Below, in pieces: positions 48,092-61,074 of a DNA stretch of 64,000 bases. Made by a program: the position numbers and the translations under genes. The DNA is from Dipylidium caninum (Eukaryota; Platyhelminthes; Cestoda; Cyclophyllidea; Dipylidiidae). Numbering within the stretch: the first letter of the stretch is position 1; every line of letters starts with the position of its first letter. The stretch covers positions 1,054,001-1,118,000 of the forward strand of contig QEYB01000448.1 of assembly GCA_017562135.1 (NCBI GenBank). Direction: 5' to 3'. The notes beneath the pieces are model-generated. The model had not been told where the DNA came from and searched no databases. It was given only the letters and a program-made list of their open reading frames with translations.

Positions 48092-49815
48092 ATGAGTGAG
48101 TCCTCTTCCCCATCCCGTTCCCCTCCGCCTCCACCTTCCACCTCCCGCCCACCCTCCCCAATGCACTCTTCTCAAGAGCCTTCTCATGTCTCGCCCTCTA
48201 CATCTGAAAGTCGAGCGTAAGACAAGCACGCAGAGTACAACTGACTTCTGAGCAGCAGTGTTTAGGTCGTAAAGAGGTGCTTTTGAAATTTTGATGGGTC
48301 CGATCAACTTCCTACCGCCTCTTTTCCTCCGGTTCGTTCCCCTCATTGCGCATGACTCGGGCTCGAGGAGGGGAGCGAGGGGGGCACAGCACCAACTTCG
48401 CCCCATTTCTTCGTGGATCTTTGTCCTCCATCTTGCCTGCAACAACCTCAGCGCCGCGCGAGGCATTCGACCTGGCGCTGGCGGAAGTGTCCTTGTGCAC
48501 GCCGGTGTGGTGGGCGGAGGGAATACACACTAACTGGGTTCATCACGAGTACTCAAGTCTGCGTGGTGAATCGTTTCAATTACCGCAATTTACAGATTGT
48601 AGACCTCGTAGAATGGTGGTTCGCACTTCCCCTTGTAAGTATTTTATCTCAGTGCAAATTAAATGACTTTGGCTCACTCTCATTATTTTATAATTTACCT
48701 ACTTCTGGTCCTCTGTCGCTTCTCTCCTTAAACTATAGGTCCAACTACTGCGCTGGTGAGTGAATTTTTCTCGTCCACACGCAACATCACTCTCAACAGG
48801 ATGAAGTATCCTCTTTCCTCACACACTTCTTCCCAGATCTCTCCTCAAAATTCCATTTTTTTCAGGTTGTTATTCACCATACAGGTTAGCGATAGGCTTC
48901 ACTTAAGTACACTTTCAAAGTAATAAAAACACCTGGCCGAAACGGGGATCGAGACAGATTGTAATAATATATTTTATTGCCTAGACCACCTCGTAACTAT
49001 CCTGTAAGTCTTCTCTACATTGTTCCGCTTTTAACCACATTAATCCCCTCATTTTGTGCTGTACTTGAGGGCATAAAAGTGGTAAAGTGAGTCAAAGGAT
49101 GGATATTCCATTTTCCCACTAATAAACTGGTGTGAATTGCCGTGGACTGTGGAGAGGCCATAATTGTTGCTGCACGTGGTGAGTGCAAATTCTCCCTGCC
49201 TGGACCTCTGCCCTCTGCTACGGGGGAAATTCTTAAGGCAGTGGCAGAATGACAGCATTCCTCATCTGCAATCTTCTAGGAGTGTATCTCCCGAGACTCT
49301 CATAGTGTGAACTTCGTCGGTATTGGCATAGGTCGTCTAAACGAAGATATACATGCCTCTTTCACCTTAAACAGTAACAAATTTAAGGTAAACCTGAAAA
49401 GAAGAAGAGCACGGATGCATGAGAGCCAAGTGGAGAAGGAGATACAAAAAATCCGTCTACCATTAGCTGACAAATAGAAATGGCTTTATGAGGGAGTTCA
49501 AATATATTTGACTGCATTCACAAACAGAGGGTTAAGCTAAAAATTATGGAATAGGAGTGCTGAAAGAGGAAAATTAAAAAAATGACATGCTCAAATGTAC
49601 AGTTGTCGATGGAACACCGTAAGTGTTGAGAGGTGAACTAAACACTTCGCAACGTCGAAAAGCCAATATGTCTGCTTTTAACATTTTCAGATGTAAAGCC
49701 TCCGGATGACTCTCCGTACTATGCGGTTGCGGAGGACATGCCTCCGCTTTATAACAACACCGTTCTCCGTCCAAATGAGTACATTCCACCGGCTCCGCCA
49801 CTTCCACCGCCATAA
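48092..49815 (+). pseudogene. Gene A copy A3, frameshifted
   Basis: All six exons of gene A are recognisable: 48092-48095, 48596-48634, 48739-48755, 48866-48884, 48985-49003 and 49691-49815. The 40-nt exon is 39 nt (GGG to GG) and the 20-nt exon is 19 nt (TGG to TG at the donor), so the frame breaks in the second exon. The terminal exon is intact. Because both losses are in short G runs, residual sequencing error is as likely as real decay. Confidence 0.75.
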
Positions 49816-50705
49816 TGTCGGCTCATCACCATTTAAAATTGACGCTTTCACAGAAATGTGCATCGACAAGACGATTCTCTTTCCTCATTACTCAACTTAA
49901 CTAAACATTTACCACCACCTTCGTCTTCTACCTCATCTTCACGGGAGATTGGGGAGGGTGGGGCTGGGGCTGGAGCTGGGGACGGGTTCGGGTTCGGGTG
50001 CGGGTGCGGGTGCGGGTGGGGTTGGGGATCACGGGGTTGGAGGAGAGACAGTTGAGTGAGGGCGGACTTTCGCTGCAGCAGTGCTGGCGCTGCTATTGGA
50101 CAACTCGTGTCACATGGCAGCCTCAACATGGCTGCATGGCGATAAAAATCGACCCTCGGTGCCCACCTTTACGTTAAGGATGTGGGCTGTGATCTGCCAG
50201 TTGATGAATGCTGGTGCACATGGACAGATGACAGGAGACGAATGATTGTGAGACAGTCACGCAGTTTGTTGATGGCGTGTCAGTGAGGCAGTTAGGAGGA
50301 GGAGGGCAAGGGAGGGGCGAGCGGGCGGGCGGGCGGGCGGCGGGTGATGTAGAGTGGGGTAGAGTGGAGTGGTGTGGAGTGTGAAGAGGGGAGTGGGGAG
50401 CGAGGAGGGGAGGCGAGGGGAGGGGAGGGAGGGGAGATGAAGGACGGAGGTGGACACCACCGTTATCTGACCCAGTTGCCGAGAGTGGAGAGAGCAAAGT
50501 CTTGAGTGTTAGGAGGAAGGGGCATGCTCGGGTGGCAGATCACTTTATTTCGGAGGATGACAGAGGTGGGACGAGGAACAGAGTTGTCGAGGAAATCATT
50601 TCCGTGGAAGACAAAGGGAGAACGAGAGAACGGTGAGAACTGGGAGGGGGGAGGAGGAGGAGGAGAGGAGTAGGCGTAGGCGTAGGCGGACCGGAGGGAA
50701 GCCAA

Positions 50706-52864
50706 TCAGTAGATACCAATTTCTCGTCCATTCTCAGTCAAAGCGTCTCACCGGTGGCCTTCCCCTGTAGTCATCATCTAGGGCGCAGAAGGAGCAGGCG
50801 AATGTTTATCAGATGGTGATGAGCAAAGATTGTGAGACAGTGCATTAGGAGGCACGCAGTGTGATCTGGTGAGTCGGTTGGAGCGAGCACGCAGGTAGGG
50901 GAGGGCTTGGGGTTACGAGGGTAGGCGAGTAGGCGAGTAGGCGAGTAGGAGTAGGAGGCAGGGTGAGGGTGGAGGGTGGAAAGCATCTTTACATGGATAG
51001 TTGTAGAAGGCACCTGTAAGGGAAGAAATTGGGAAATGCTGATGAGTGCGAAGACGCGGAGGAGATTGATGGGGAGAGAGAGGGAGGGAGAGAGAGAGGG
51101 AGGGAGAGAGGGGGGGAGAGAGAGTTGCGATGACTTACGGGTGCCGTTGACTTCCACGTTGCGAATGTTGCTTTCCGTCGATCGAGCGTTTTATGCTTGT
51201 TGGCGGTTAAAGTGGACAGGCGGCGATGAGTAGAGGGGGAAGTGCGGAATCGTGGTGTGGAATCCGTGTCAGACGACTTACCGTATTGGTGTGTGGAGAA
51301 GCCGATGTCCATACGTGGCGAGAAGACATGAAATGGGCGATATTGCATTGTGAGTGGACAATGGGCGTAACACAAGGTGGCATCAGCCTTGAGGTGACAA
51401 GTCGTCCCTCATCGTCGAGTCCACACAAATTGCATGCTCACTCTCGTGAATGGCGTAAACGTGTGACTGGCATGTGGTTCAGACGATGGGATCGCCATGG
51501 TGCACGAGGAGGCAGAGTTGCACACAGTTGACTTACTGCATTCGCTGGTCTAGCAACTGCTGTGTGTTAAGCTAATGCCATGGAATCTGAGAGTTCTGGA
51601 CGTTGGTTTCCCTCAGTTATATGACTTGTAGAGTGGCTTGGAGGGCGTGTAGTCGCGCAGTCATGTCGGTCTGCAGGTATTTAGGCGTGTAGGCGTGTAG
51701 GCGTGTAGGCGTGCAGACGTATGGGATGAAGCCGTACGGTGCCGCGTGAGTGGGAGGAAAGCGGAATAACAGAGTGCACCTGGTCCGAGTAGGAGGGCAG
51801 ACGTGGTGAGATGGACTTACTGGATAGACGGAGAACTTAGGAGGAGCCAGAATGCGCGTTTGCTGTGGCGGTCCAGTCGACCTATGAGAGAGACTGATAG
51901 ATAACGGCAGAGGAACTGTTAAAGTCGGAAATGTCGTAAAATAGAAAAAGTGATATTGAACTGAGAGTGAAGGGGGGAACAAGGCAACTTCGCGGTGTGG
52001 AAGGTAGAGTTCACATAGAGGGATTCCACGGAGGGGCAGGCAAAGCAGCGGAGGCGGTGGAGACAATTGGCAGGAAATATGCTTACATCGTGTGTACTCT
52101 GGTCGTGCACAGGACATCAAGACCTCACGTTCTCCGGAGTAATCTGAAATATTTAATTACGGCGACTTTAAATCTGACTCCAGCCATATTAGTTGCTAGT
52201 GTGTCCAGGCGTAATGCGATGCCTTGTCGACGACCCTGCCTCTTTCGTCGAAGGATTTGTAAGTGCCACCTCCTGCTCGGAGTGACTACCGCCATGTCTG
52301 GTGGTCGTGAGGTCGGATGCTGCGGCAAGTGCCTCGGACACACATGCACAAACACACAGACATGCGCTGACAGACAAACTGACACAAATGCAGTGTGGTG
52401 GTGAATATGGAGGCAGCGATGACTCACCGGAATAATCACTTCTCGAGGAACGGCAACTGCTGCCTAAAATGATGATTTGGGCGACAAGAAGGGTGATTTG
52501 CGTCAGGAATGGGGAGTGCAGAGGGTCTGGGGCGGGGGCGGGGTCGCTGCGTGGGCTGCGTGATTAACGAAGCGTTATGTGTGGAGTTTGAGGCGAGATG
52601 TTACACAGCAAAGTCACCACGAAATATAAGCAAATTTGATGCAACTTGTACTTCCAAAGGAAATGCGATAAACAAACCGGTTAGTTGCGCAAGTTCATTA
52701 CCGCCTAATTGGCAACTCACAGTGTGATCTAGATCTTTTGCCTGAAACAGTCATAGTGATAATGTTTGAGGTAAGCAATTCCTCAACATGCTATTTCGCT
52801 TTCCGCGAAAAATATAATTTTACTCTTACTAAGAGACGTCTATTTCAAACACACACTCACCCAT
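50706..52864 (-). pseudogene. Gene B copy B3, frameshifted
   Basis: The start exon (52864-52861), the 21-nt exon (52741-52721), the 36-nt exon (52463-52428) and the 57-nt exon (52143-52087) are intact. The 63-nt exon has lost two bases, the 48-nt exon has a damaged acceptor edge, the region before the 54-nt exon has an insertion, and the terminal exon (50777-50706) has one extra base that shifts RRFDENG. Real substitutions also exist: exon 3 gives CSSCRSSRSDYS against CCSCRSSRSDCS in B1. So it is a distinct allele or paralogue on top of any sequencing error. Confidence 0.72.
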
Positions 52865-53938
52865 CACTCGTCTTCTCCTGCTACCTGTGAAGCGCTCTCT
52901 GATGGGCCACCTAATATACCTTCTGACGGTTATGCCAAGCCTTTGCACTCAATCACTTTTTGCTGACCAATCAACATGTAGTTCACACCAACCCGCTGTG
53001 ACTGACGCGAATGCTTCTTCGTAGGGTTTTATCTCAGTTCCTCGACGCCGGCTCAGAGTTCGGGCCCGCCTACGTTCTCGTCAATAATAACGCCTGTTAA
53101 ATTATAAGCGCGTGCTCGGCACTACTTATATTACCTCCAAAAGAGTTGTATCAGCAGATGATTGCTTTACTTTAATAATTAAATAACTTGACGCCGTGGT
53201 TCCACCCTGTTTGTTTCGTCTGCCACTCCGGCTAACCTACTTATATGGCAAAAACTGAAATTTTAGTAGTATGTCGCGTGATTTTTTTACTGGTAAATTG
53301 TGCTTATTTTCACAACTTTAGAAGTTTCCAAACTAAGTGATCTTAGCAATATTTATATAAAGTCTTCTGGGGCTTAAAAATGCCCCCAAAGTCCTGAATA
53401 CTCGAGTCTGTTGAGCAAAACAGAATTGAAATATAAGAAACTGATTCAACAGGTCTCCTGACTGGGGACATCCGAAGTCGGATTCAAATAAACAGTCAAG
53501 GAATCGACAAATAACTTTGCCTAATTTCTATACCGCATTAGGTTCTACACCACATAGTTTGACTTGGCCAGATTTTTCTGGCTAAAATTTACTCCGGCGC
53601 GATTGAGTGGCATCAGAACCATCTCCACACTCTCACTTCTTTCGTCGCCTGGCCGTCTACTTGACTTCCTCGTCCACCACCTACGTCAAAACCGAGACTC
53701 CTCCCACGTTGGCCTAGAGGGACTTCCCAGGGTGAACGAGGCGACGCGGTGGGGTGGGGTGACTTCTCTACTGCCCTTTTGCATTAATGAAACTGAACTG
53801 GCGTGGGCCATTTTTTTTCCCAATATGAGTCCTTTTACCAGAAAAGTACAATCTCATTGAGGACTGTGCGTCAATGAAATAAAGTGAATCCATTAAACAA
53901 ACGGCTTAAAAAGCGTTTATGGGGGGAAGAAGAAGAAA

Positions 53939-54295
53939 AGTGGACTTATGTCTGCTACTGCAAGTGGTCAATCGACGCCAGAACGACCGCATAAAATTCC
54001 AAATGCTGCTGACAAATTAAATAATTTCGCCACGAAACGAAATTGTCCCACATCCTCCATACTTGCCCACTATTTCACCCAATGATCATGACCTTTTCGT
54101 AATTACGAAACATTTTTGAGAGAAAAAAGGTACGATAACCAAAGGATTAACTAAAAGACTGTGAAGCGCTTATCGACGCTAGTGACGAAGGTTCTTTTCA
54201 CGAAGGCACACGTGCCCTTCCCCCTTGCTGGAAGGAAGTCGTCGATGCCAGCGGAAGTTATTTCTGTTGCGAATAATAAATAATGCAAAAAACTA
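53939..54295 (+). pseudogene. Mariner C-terminal fragment M8
   Basis: A copy of the C-terminal part of M7. It keeps a segment lost there, FHEGTRALPPCWKEVV followed by DASGSYF (about 54,197-54,275), equivalent to the FYERGIxALPxRWQKVV end of mariner proteins. The left side is cut exactly at the palindrome junction. Confidence 0.72.
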
Positions 54296-55177
54296 CGATT
54301 TTTCTCCTCATATTCAACGCCCGTCTCACAGCTTCTACTGTAATAGAAAATAACATGGCTCAAGTGGGCTGAGATACCCTCAGCTTCCCAGTCTTCTCTT
54401 TACCTCTACTTTCTACAAAACTAAGGATATATAACTTGTCGAAATTGAGAGTTTAACAAGATTTCTTAAACAGCAGTCTAGATTTTCAGAAGACATCGCG
54501 AAAGCCACCCTCATGCGAACTTGGTCGTTAGAAGGAGAGTTGTGACGGACTAAGGGGGAATGTAGCGGGAAGAGAAGAAATCGCCTTTTCTTGTGGTTAG
54601 TGACTGTGGGAAACTGGGATGACAGTTGGCTTTTAGTTGACCTAACATTGAGTCAATTGCTCTAACAGATGACAGGAAGAAGTTATTTGCGTTTCTTTTT
54701 GCATTTCCCCGTGTCCTGGGCATGGCGACTCATTCGTGTGTAGCAGCAGATAAACTGACTCTCGCACAGCGCGCCTTTGTTAATGTTTCCTGCGCGTTTT
54801 TGGTGTTCCTTCGATGATGTCCACGCAATAGTAGCAGACGGAGTGGGTATGGACAGAGGGAATACATAAAGCGGCCGCATTCCTACCGGTTGAAAGGCAA
54901 AGAAGGTTAAAATGAACCGCGTGTTAAGCTCAACCTTGGTTGAAATTTAGTAAAGTGAAGATGAATTGACTTTGATGTTTTCGTGGTCTCCATTGAAGCG
55001 AATATTCTATCTTCTAAAAAAGAACATTTAAATTTGGGAACAAAAATCCTTTTTCTCCCAGCTGCTGGGCGAAAAGTCTCAGCTTGCAGTGGTAGTAATA
55101 GGACTTGAAGTTGAAGAGACTCGGAATCGTTGCATACTTGGAGAAGATCCGGAATAATTAATATCACCAGGTGTGAG

Positions 55178-56310
55178 ACTCATTTGCCCACACTGAGACG
55201 ACAAATAACAGTTGAACGAAGAGGGAGTTCAACATCACGTCACCCATAACAGCGAGGTCAAAATGGTGTCTTTCCGTCAATCGCGTCATTCTGGCCCACA
55301 GACGGTCCCCACTTCACTCTCACGCCCAGGAGACGAGAGAACGGCCACACAAGGCAGCGTCAAGCCGTCTTCTCGGCGCCCTCACGGCGTCAGACTCATT
55401 TGCCTACACTGAGAGGAAAGAAAGGGGTGAATGAATTGTGGGCTCGGAACCACGTCTCCTTCAATAGCCGAGTGGAAATGGCTGTGCCTACTCCAGTCTG
55501 CACAGCGTCCTCGCCTCGGACCTCAACTCCTTCCGGCCGACGCCATGACAGGTCGTACTCCGTTTCGACATCACCGTCCATGTGGCTCCAGTGGGAGGAA
55601 GAACCGTCTACTGGGACGTTACGAGTGGATGAAGCGTTTGTAACTCTTTTGCCAGGTTTTCTCACTTTCGTTTGAAGACGCCTCCTCAACAGGATGAGCA
55701 TTAATGTGAGGTAGATGTGCATGAATCTCACTTCATCTAATTCCACCTGATCCTGCCTTCCCGTGCCGCCCCGACCAGACTCGACCCGCCCGTCTCTTCT
55801 CGTCTCGTCTCGTCTCGTCTCGTCTCGTGCCTTCCTTCTTCTTTGACTATTCACTTCCATCTAAGAGGAGCAGCAGGGGAGAAGGGACAAGAGAAAAGTG
55901 GAAAGGCAGCCGTTGTGGTTGGTATCCGCAACGCGAGGCCAGTGTGCAGAGAGTGTGGAAGGCTGCTGAAAAAGTTGTCGTTGTTACGAACGTGAGAGTG
56001 GATTCTCGAGGTGCTTTGTCTAAAAAGGTTCTCCCCTGTATGGAGGACTTTGGGAAAGTCGCTCCATGGCTGAGGCCAGAAAGTCTGCGCTTGCGCTGTG
56101 GCCGCAGCTTCCTTCCATGTTTCCCTTGCTCGGAAGGTTCGAGAAGATTGCAAAATGAAAGAGATTGCCTTCAGTAGTTCATACCACCGGGCAAGAACTC
56201 TTGTATCACAAATATGAGGATTCTACTTACCTACCTGGTCGGTTGGCATGCGATGGGATGCCCATCGTCAGAGTCTTTCTACACTCCACTTATGGTAAGA
56301 ATAAATACCC
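55178..56310. repeat. Dispersed repeat R1, copy 3
   Basis: Third copy, with the (TCTCG)n tract at about 55,797-55,828 and the AATAAA-like end at about 56,301. Confidence 0.7.
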
Positions 56311-58006
56311 GAGCTATGGGAGTTTAAGATCATTTTCATGAATGATTAACGAAAAAATTGCCACTAAATTTACAGGGCACAAGTTTACTGCGAGCTGCGT
56401 TTGAAGGCCTCTGTGGTTTTTGAGTATTTCCAGAGTAGCTTTTCGCGATTAATCCTCAGCGTGCAATAGTCATTAGAATAAAATACCAACTTTTGCATAT
56501 TTAACTGGATCTCCTAATTATGCGGACCGCTGGCGTGACTTCTAGGAGGAAGTGCAGACGAGTGACTATCATCATCTGTGACTGATGTAACAGCCGTCGT
56601 AAGGCGAGACGAGTTGAGGAATTAGTTGCTCTGCTAAAAGAAGGCAGTGAATGGTCAAGGCGTTAAATTGCGAAATTTTCGCTTATCCTCCCATTGGCTC
56701 CCCTTTCTGCAACCGTCTTCAATTTATTCAGCCACTCTGAAGGAAATGCAACTCGATTTAATGATTGGCGATAAACGAAGAAGAATGCTCCACCGACGCA
56801 GCGGATCGACTTGTCCCTCGGTGCGCGGGTCTCATAAATGTCAAATTCTTCCAATCCACTGGGACGCGGACCGTATTTTGCCATTTCCCCAACGAAGAAC
56901 TGGGATAATTGACGAAAGTTGAGCAAGCCTATCCGGAGAATAAAAAAATCCCCCCATAAACGCTTTTTAAGCCGTTTGTTTAATGGATTCACTTTATTTC
57001 ATTGACGCACAGTCCTCAATGAGATTGTACTTTTCTGGTAAAAGGACTCATATTGGGAAAAAAATGGCCCACGCCAGTTCAGTTTCATTAATGCAAAAGG
57101 GCAGTAGAGAAGTCACCCCACCCCACCGCGTCGCCTCGTTCACCCTGGGAAGTCCCTCTAGGCCAACGTGGGAGGAGTCTCGGTTTTGACGTAGGTGGTG
57201 GACGAGGAAGTCAAGTAGACGGCCAGGCGACGAAAGAAGTGAGAGTGTGGAGATGGTTCTGATGCCACTCAATCGCGCCGGAGTAAATTTTAGCCAGAAA
57301 AATCTGGCCAAGTCAACTATGTGGTGTAGAACCTAATGCGGTATAGAAATTAGGCAAAGTTATTTGTCGATTCCTTGACTGTTTATTTGAATCCGACTTC
57401 GGATGTGCCCAGTCAGGAGATCTAATGAATCGGTTTCTTATATTTTAATTTTGTTTTGCCCAGCAGACTCAAGTATTCAGGACTTTGGGGGCATTTGTAA
57501 ATCTTGGAGGACTTTATATAAATATTGTTAAGATCACTCAGTTTGGAAACTTCTAAATTTGTGAAAATAAGCACAATCTACCAGTGAAAAAATCACATGA
57601 CATACTACTAAACTTCTATTTTTGACATATAAGTAGGTTATCGGGAGTGACAGACAAAGCAAACAGGGTGGAACCACGGCGTCAAGTTATTTAATTATTA
57701 AAGTAAAGCAATCTTCTGCTAATACAACTCTTTTAGAGGTAACATAAGTAGTGCCGAGCAGGCGCTTATGATTTAACAGACGTTATTATTGACGAGAACG
57801 TAGAGGGCCCGAACTCTGAGGCGGCGATGAACTGAGACAAAACCCCTACGAAGAAATATTTGCGTCATTCACAGCGGGTAGGTGTGAACTACATGTTGAT
57901 TGGTCAGCAAAAGGTGATTGAATGGAAAGGCTTGGCATAATCGTTAGAAGGTATATTAGGTAGCCCCGGCAGAGATCGCTTCACAGGTAGCAGGAGAAGA
58001 CGAGTG

Positions 58007-60187
58007 ATGGGTGAGTGTGTGTTTGAAATAGACGTCTCTTAGTAAGAGTAAAATTGTATTTTTTCGCGGAAAGCGAAAATAGCATGTTGAGGAATTGCTT
58101 ACCTCAACATTATCACTATGACTGTTTCAGGCAAAAGATCTAGATCACACTGTGAGTTGCCAATTAGGCGGTAATGAACTTGCGCAACTAACCGGTTTGT
58201 TTATCGCATTTCCTTTGGAAGTACATGTTGCAACAAATTTGCTAATATTCCGTGGTGACTTTGCTGTGTAACATCTCACCTCAAACTCCACACATAACGC
58301 TTTGTTAATCACGCAGACAACACAGCGACCCCACTCCCGCTCCCGCTCCCGCCCCACAGATCCTCTGCACTCCCCATTCCTGACGCAAATCACACTTCTT
58401 GTCGCCCGAATCATCATTTTAGGCTGCAGTTGCCGTTCCTCGAGAAGTGATTGCTCCGGTGAGTCATCGCTGCCTCCATGTTCACCGCAACACTGCATTT
58501 GTGTCAGTTTGTCTATCAGTGCATGTCTGTGTGATGGTGCGTGTGTGTCCGAGGCACTTGCCGCAGCATCCGACCTCACGACCACCAGACATGGCGGTAG
58601 TCACTCCGAGCAGGAGGTGGCACTTACAAATCCTTCGACGAAAGAGGCAGGGTCGTCGACAAGGCATCGCATTACGCCTGGACACACTAGCAACTAATAT
58701 GGCTGGAGTCAGATTTAAAGTCGCCGTAATTAAATATTTCAGATTACTCCGGAGAACGTGAGGTCTTGATGTCCTGTGCACGACCAGAGTACACACGATG
58801 TAAGCATATTTCCTGCCAATTGTCTCCACCGCCTCCGCTGCTTTGCCCTGCCCCTCCGTGGAATCCCTCTATGTGAACTCTACCTTCCACACCGCGAAGT
58901 TGCCTTGTTCCCCCCTTCACTCTCAGTTCAATATCACTTTTTCTATTTACGACATTTCCGACTTTAACAGTTCCTCTGCCGTTATCTATCAGTCTCTCTC
59001 ATAGGTCCGACTGGACCGCCACAGCAAACGCGCATTCTGGCTCCTCCTAAGTTCTCCGTCTATCCCAGTAAGTCCATCTCACCACGTCTGCCCTCCTACT
59101 CGGACCAGGTGCACTCTGTTATTCCGCTTTCCTCCCACTCACGCGGCACCGTACGGCTTCATCCCATACGTCTGCACGCCTACACGCCTACACGCCTACA
59201 CGCCTAAATACCTGCAGACCGACATGACTGCGCGACTACACGCCCTCCAAGCCACTCTACAAGTCATATAACTGAGGAAACCAACGTCCAGAACTCTCAG
59301 ATTCCATGGCATTAGCTTAACACACAGCAGTTGCTAGACCAGCGAATGCAGTAAGTCAACTGTGTGCAACTCTGCCTCCTCGTGCACCATGGCGATCCCA
59401 TCGTCTGAACCACATGCCAGTCACACGTTTACGCCATTCACGAGAGTGAGCATGCAATTTGTGTGGACTCGACGATGAGGGACGACTTGTCACCCTCAAG
59501 GCTGATGCCACCTTGTGTTACGCCCATTGTCCACTCACAATGCAATATCGCCCATTTCAGGTGTCTTCTCGCCACGTATGGACATCGGCTTCTCCACACA
59601 CCAATACGGTAAGTCGTCTGACACCGGATTCCACACTTCCACGATTCCGCACTTCCCCCCCCCTCTACTCATCGCCGCCTGTCCACTTTACCGCCAACAG
59701 CAAACGCTCGATCGACGGAAAGCAACATTCGCAACGTGGAAGTCAACGGCACCCGTAAGTCATCGCAACTCTCTCTCCCCCCCTCTCTCCCTCCTCTCTC
59801 TCTCTCTCCTCCCTCTCTCTCCCCATCAATCTCCTCCGCGTCTTCGCACTCATCAGCATTCCCAATTTCTTCCCTTACAGGTGCCTTCTACAACTATCCA
59901 TGTAAGATGCTTTCCACCCTCCACCCTCCACCCTGCCTCCTACTCTCCTACTCGCCTACTCGCCTACTCGCCTACCCTCGTAACCCAAGCCCTCCCCTAC
60001 CTGCGTGCTCGCTCCACCGACTCACCAGATCACACTGCGTGCCTCCTAATGCAACTGTCTCACAATCTTGCCTCATCACCATCTGATAAACATTCGCCTG
60101 CTCCTTCTGCGCCTAGATGATGACTACAGGGGAAGGCCACCGGTGAGACGCTTTGATGAGAATGGACGAGAAATTGGTATCTACTGA
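58007..60187 (+). CDS. Micro-exon gene B, copy B4 (140 aa)
   Basis: The exons are 58007-58010, 58131-58151, 58423-58458, 58743-58799, 59005-59067, 59328-59350, 59421-59445, 59561-59608, 59701-59754, 59881-59901 and 60117-60187, the same lengths as B1 and open throughout. The protein equals B1 except in exon 4, which reads SGEREVLM and PEYTR in place of SREREVVM and PEYSR. The gene is a patchwork: parts of the 5' region follow B1 and others follow B3. It converges on gene A4. The function is unknown. Confidence 0.7.
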
Positions 60188-60344
60188 TTGGCTTCCCTCC
60201 GGTCCGCCTACGCCTACGCCTACTCCTCCTCCTCCTCCTCCTCCCCCCCTCCCAGTTCTCACCGTTCTCCTCGTTCTCCCTTTGTCTTCCACGGAAATGA
60301 TTTCCTCGACAACTCTGTCTCGTCCACCTCTGTCATCCTCCCGA

Positions 60345-60350
60345 AATAAA
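60345..60350 (+). terminator. Polyadenylation signal of gene B4
   Basis: AATAAA about 160 nt after the stop, as in B1. Confidence 0.6.
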
Positions 60351-60459
60351 GTGATCTGCCACCCGAGCATGCCTTCCTCCTAACACTCAAGACTTTGCTC
60401 TCTCCACTACTCGGCAACTGGGTCAGATAACGGTGGTGTCCACCTCCGTCCTTCATCCT

Positions 60460-60930
60460 CCCCTCCCCTCCCCTCCCCTCGCCTCCCCTCCTCGCTCCCC
60501 ACTCCCCTCTTCACACTCCACACCACTCACTCTACCCCACTCTACATCACCCGCCCGCCCGCCCGCCCGCCCGCTCGCCCCTCCCTTGCCCTCTCTCCTC
60601 CCTAACTGCCTCACTGACACGCCATCAACAACTGCGTGACTGTCTCACATCATTCGTCTCCTGTCATCTGTCCATGTGCACCAGCATTCATCAACTGGCA
60701 GATCACAGCCCACATCCCTTAACGTAGGTGGCACCGAGGGTCGATTTATCGCCATGCAGCCATGTTGAGGCTGCCATGTGACACGAGTTGTCCAATAGCA
60801 GCGCCAGCACTGCTGCAGCGAAAGTCCGCCCTCACTCAACTGTCTCTCCTCCCCAACCCGTGATCCCCAACCCCACCCGCACCCGCACCCGCACCCGAAC
60901 CCGAACCCGTCCCCAGCTCCAGCCCCAGCC
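60460..60930. repeat. C-rich simple repeats downstream of gene B4
   Basis: (CTCCC)n, (GCCC)n and (ACCCGC)n arrays equivalent to those after B1, with different copy numbers. They lie between the convergent genes B4 and A4. Confidence 0.85.
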
Positions 60931-61074
60931 CCACCCTCCCCAATCTCCCGTGAAGATGAGGTAGAAGACGAAGGTGGTGGTATGTTTAGTTAAGTTGAGT
61001 AATGAGGAAAGAGAATCGTCTTGTCGATGCACATTTCTGTGAAAGCGTCAATTTTAAATGGTGATGAGCCGACA

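Larger units (their letters stand above)
43902..52216 (+). repeat. Large direct duplication, copy 2 (genes A'/A + inverted B)
   Basis: Second copy of 28,548-36,887. Here the inverted gene B continues past the break point to its start exon. The copy carries many one-base gains and losses, mostly in homopolymers, compared with both the first copy and the inverted copy at 57-64 kb. Confidence 0.9.
46890..53935 (+). repeat. Left arm of a 7-kb-arm palindrome
   Basis: This arm is the reverse complement of 56,955-64,000, which is cut by the window end. The arms are separated by the 3.0-kb unit X. The arm includes gene A3 and the inverted gene B3. Confidence 0.9.
53939..56954 (+). repeat. Unit X, copy 2 (palindrome spacer)
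   Basis: A direct copy of about 20,838-23,830 with many substitutions and small indels. It is more diverged than the flanking gene B sequence. It forms the spacer between the palindrome arms and holds the M8 fragment and the third R1 copy. Confidence 0.88.
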
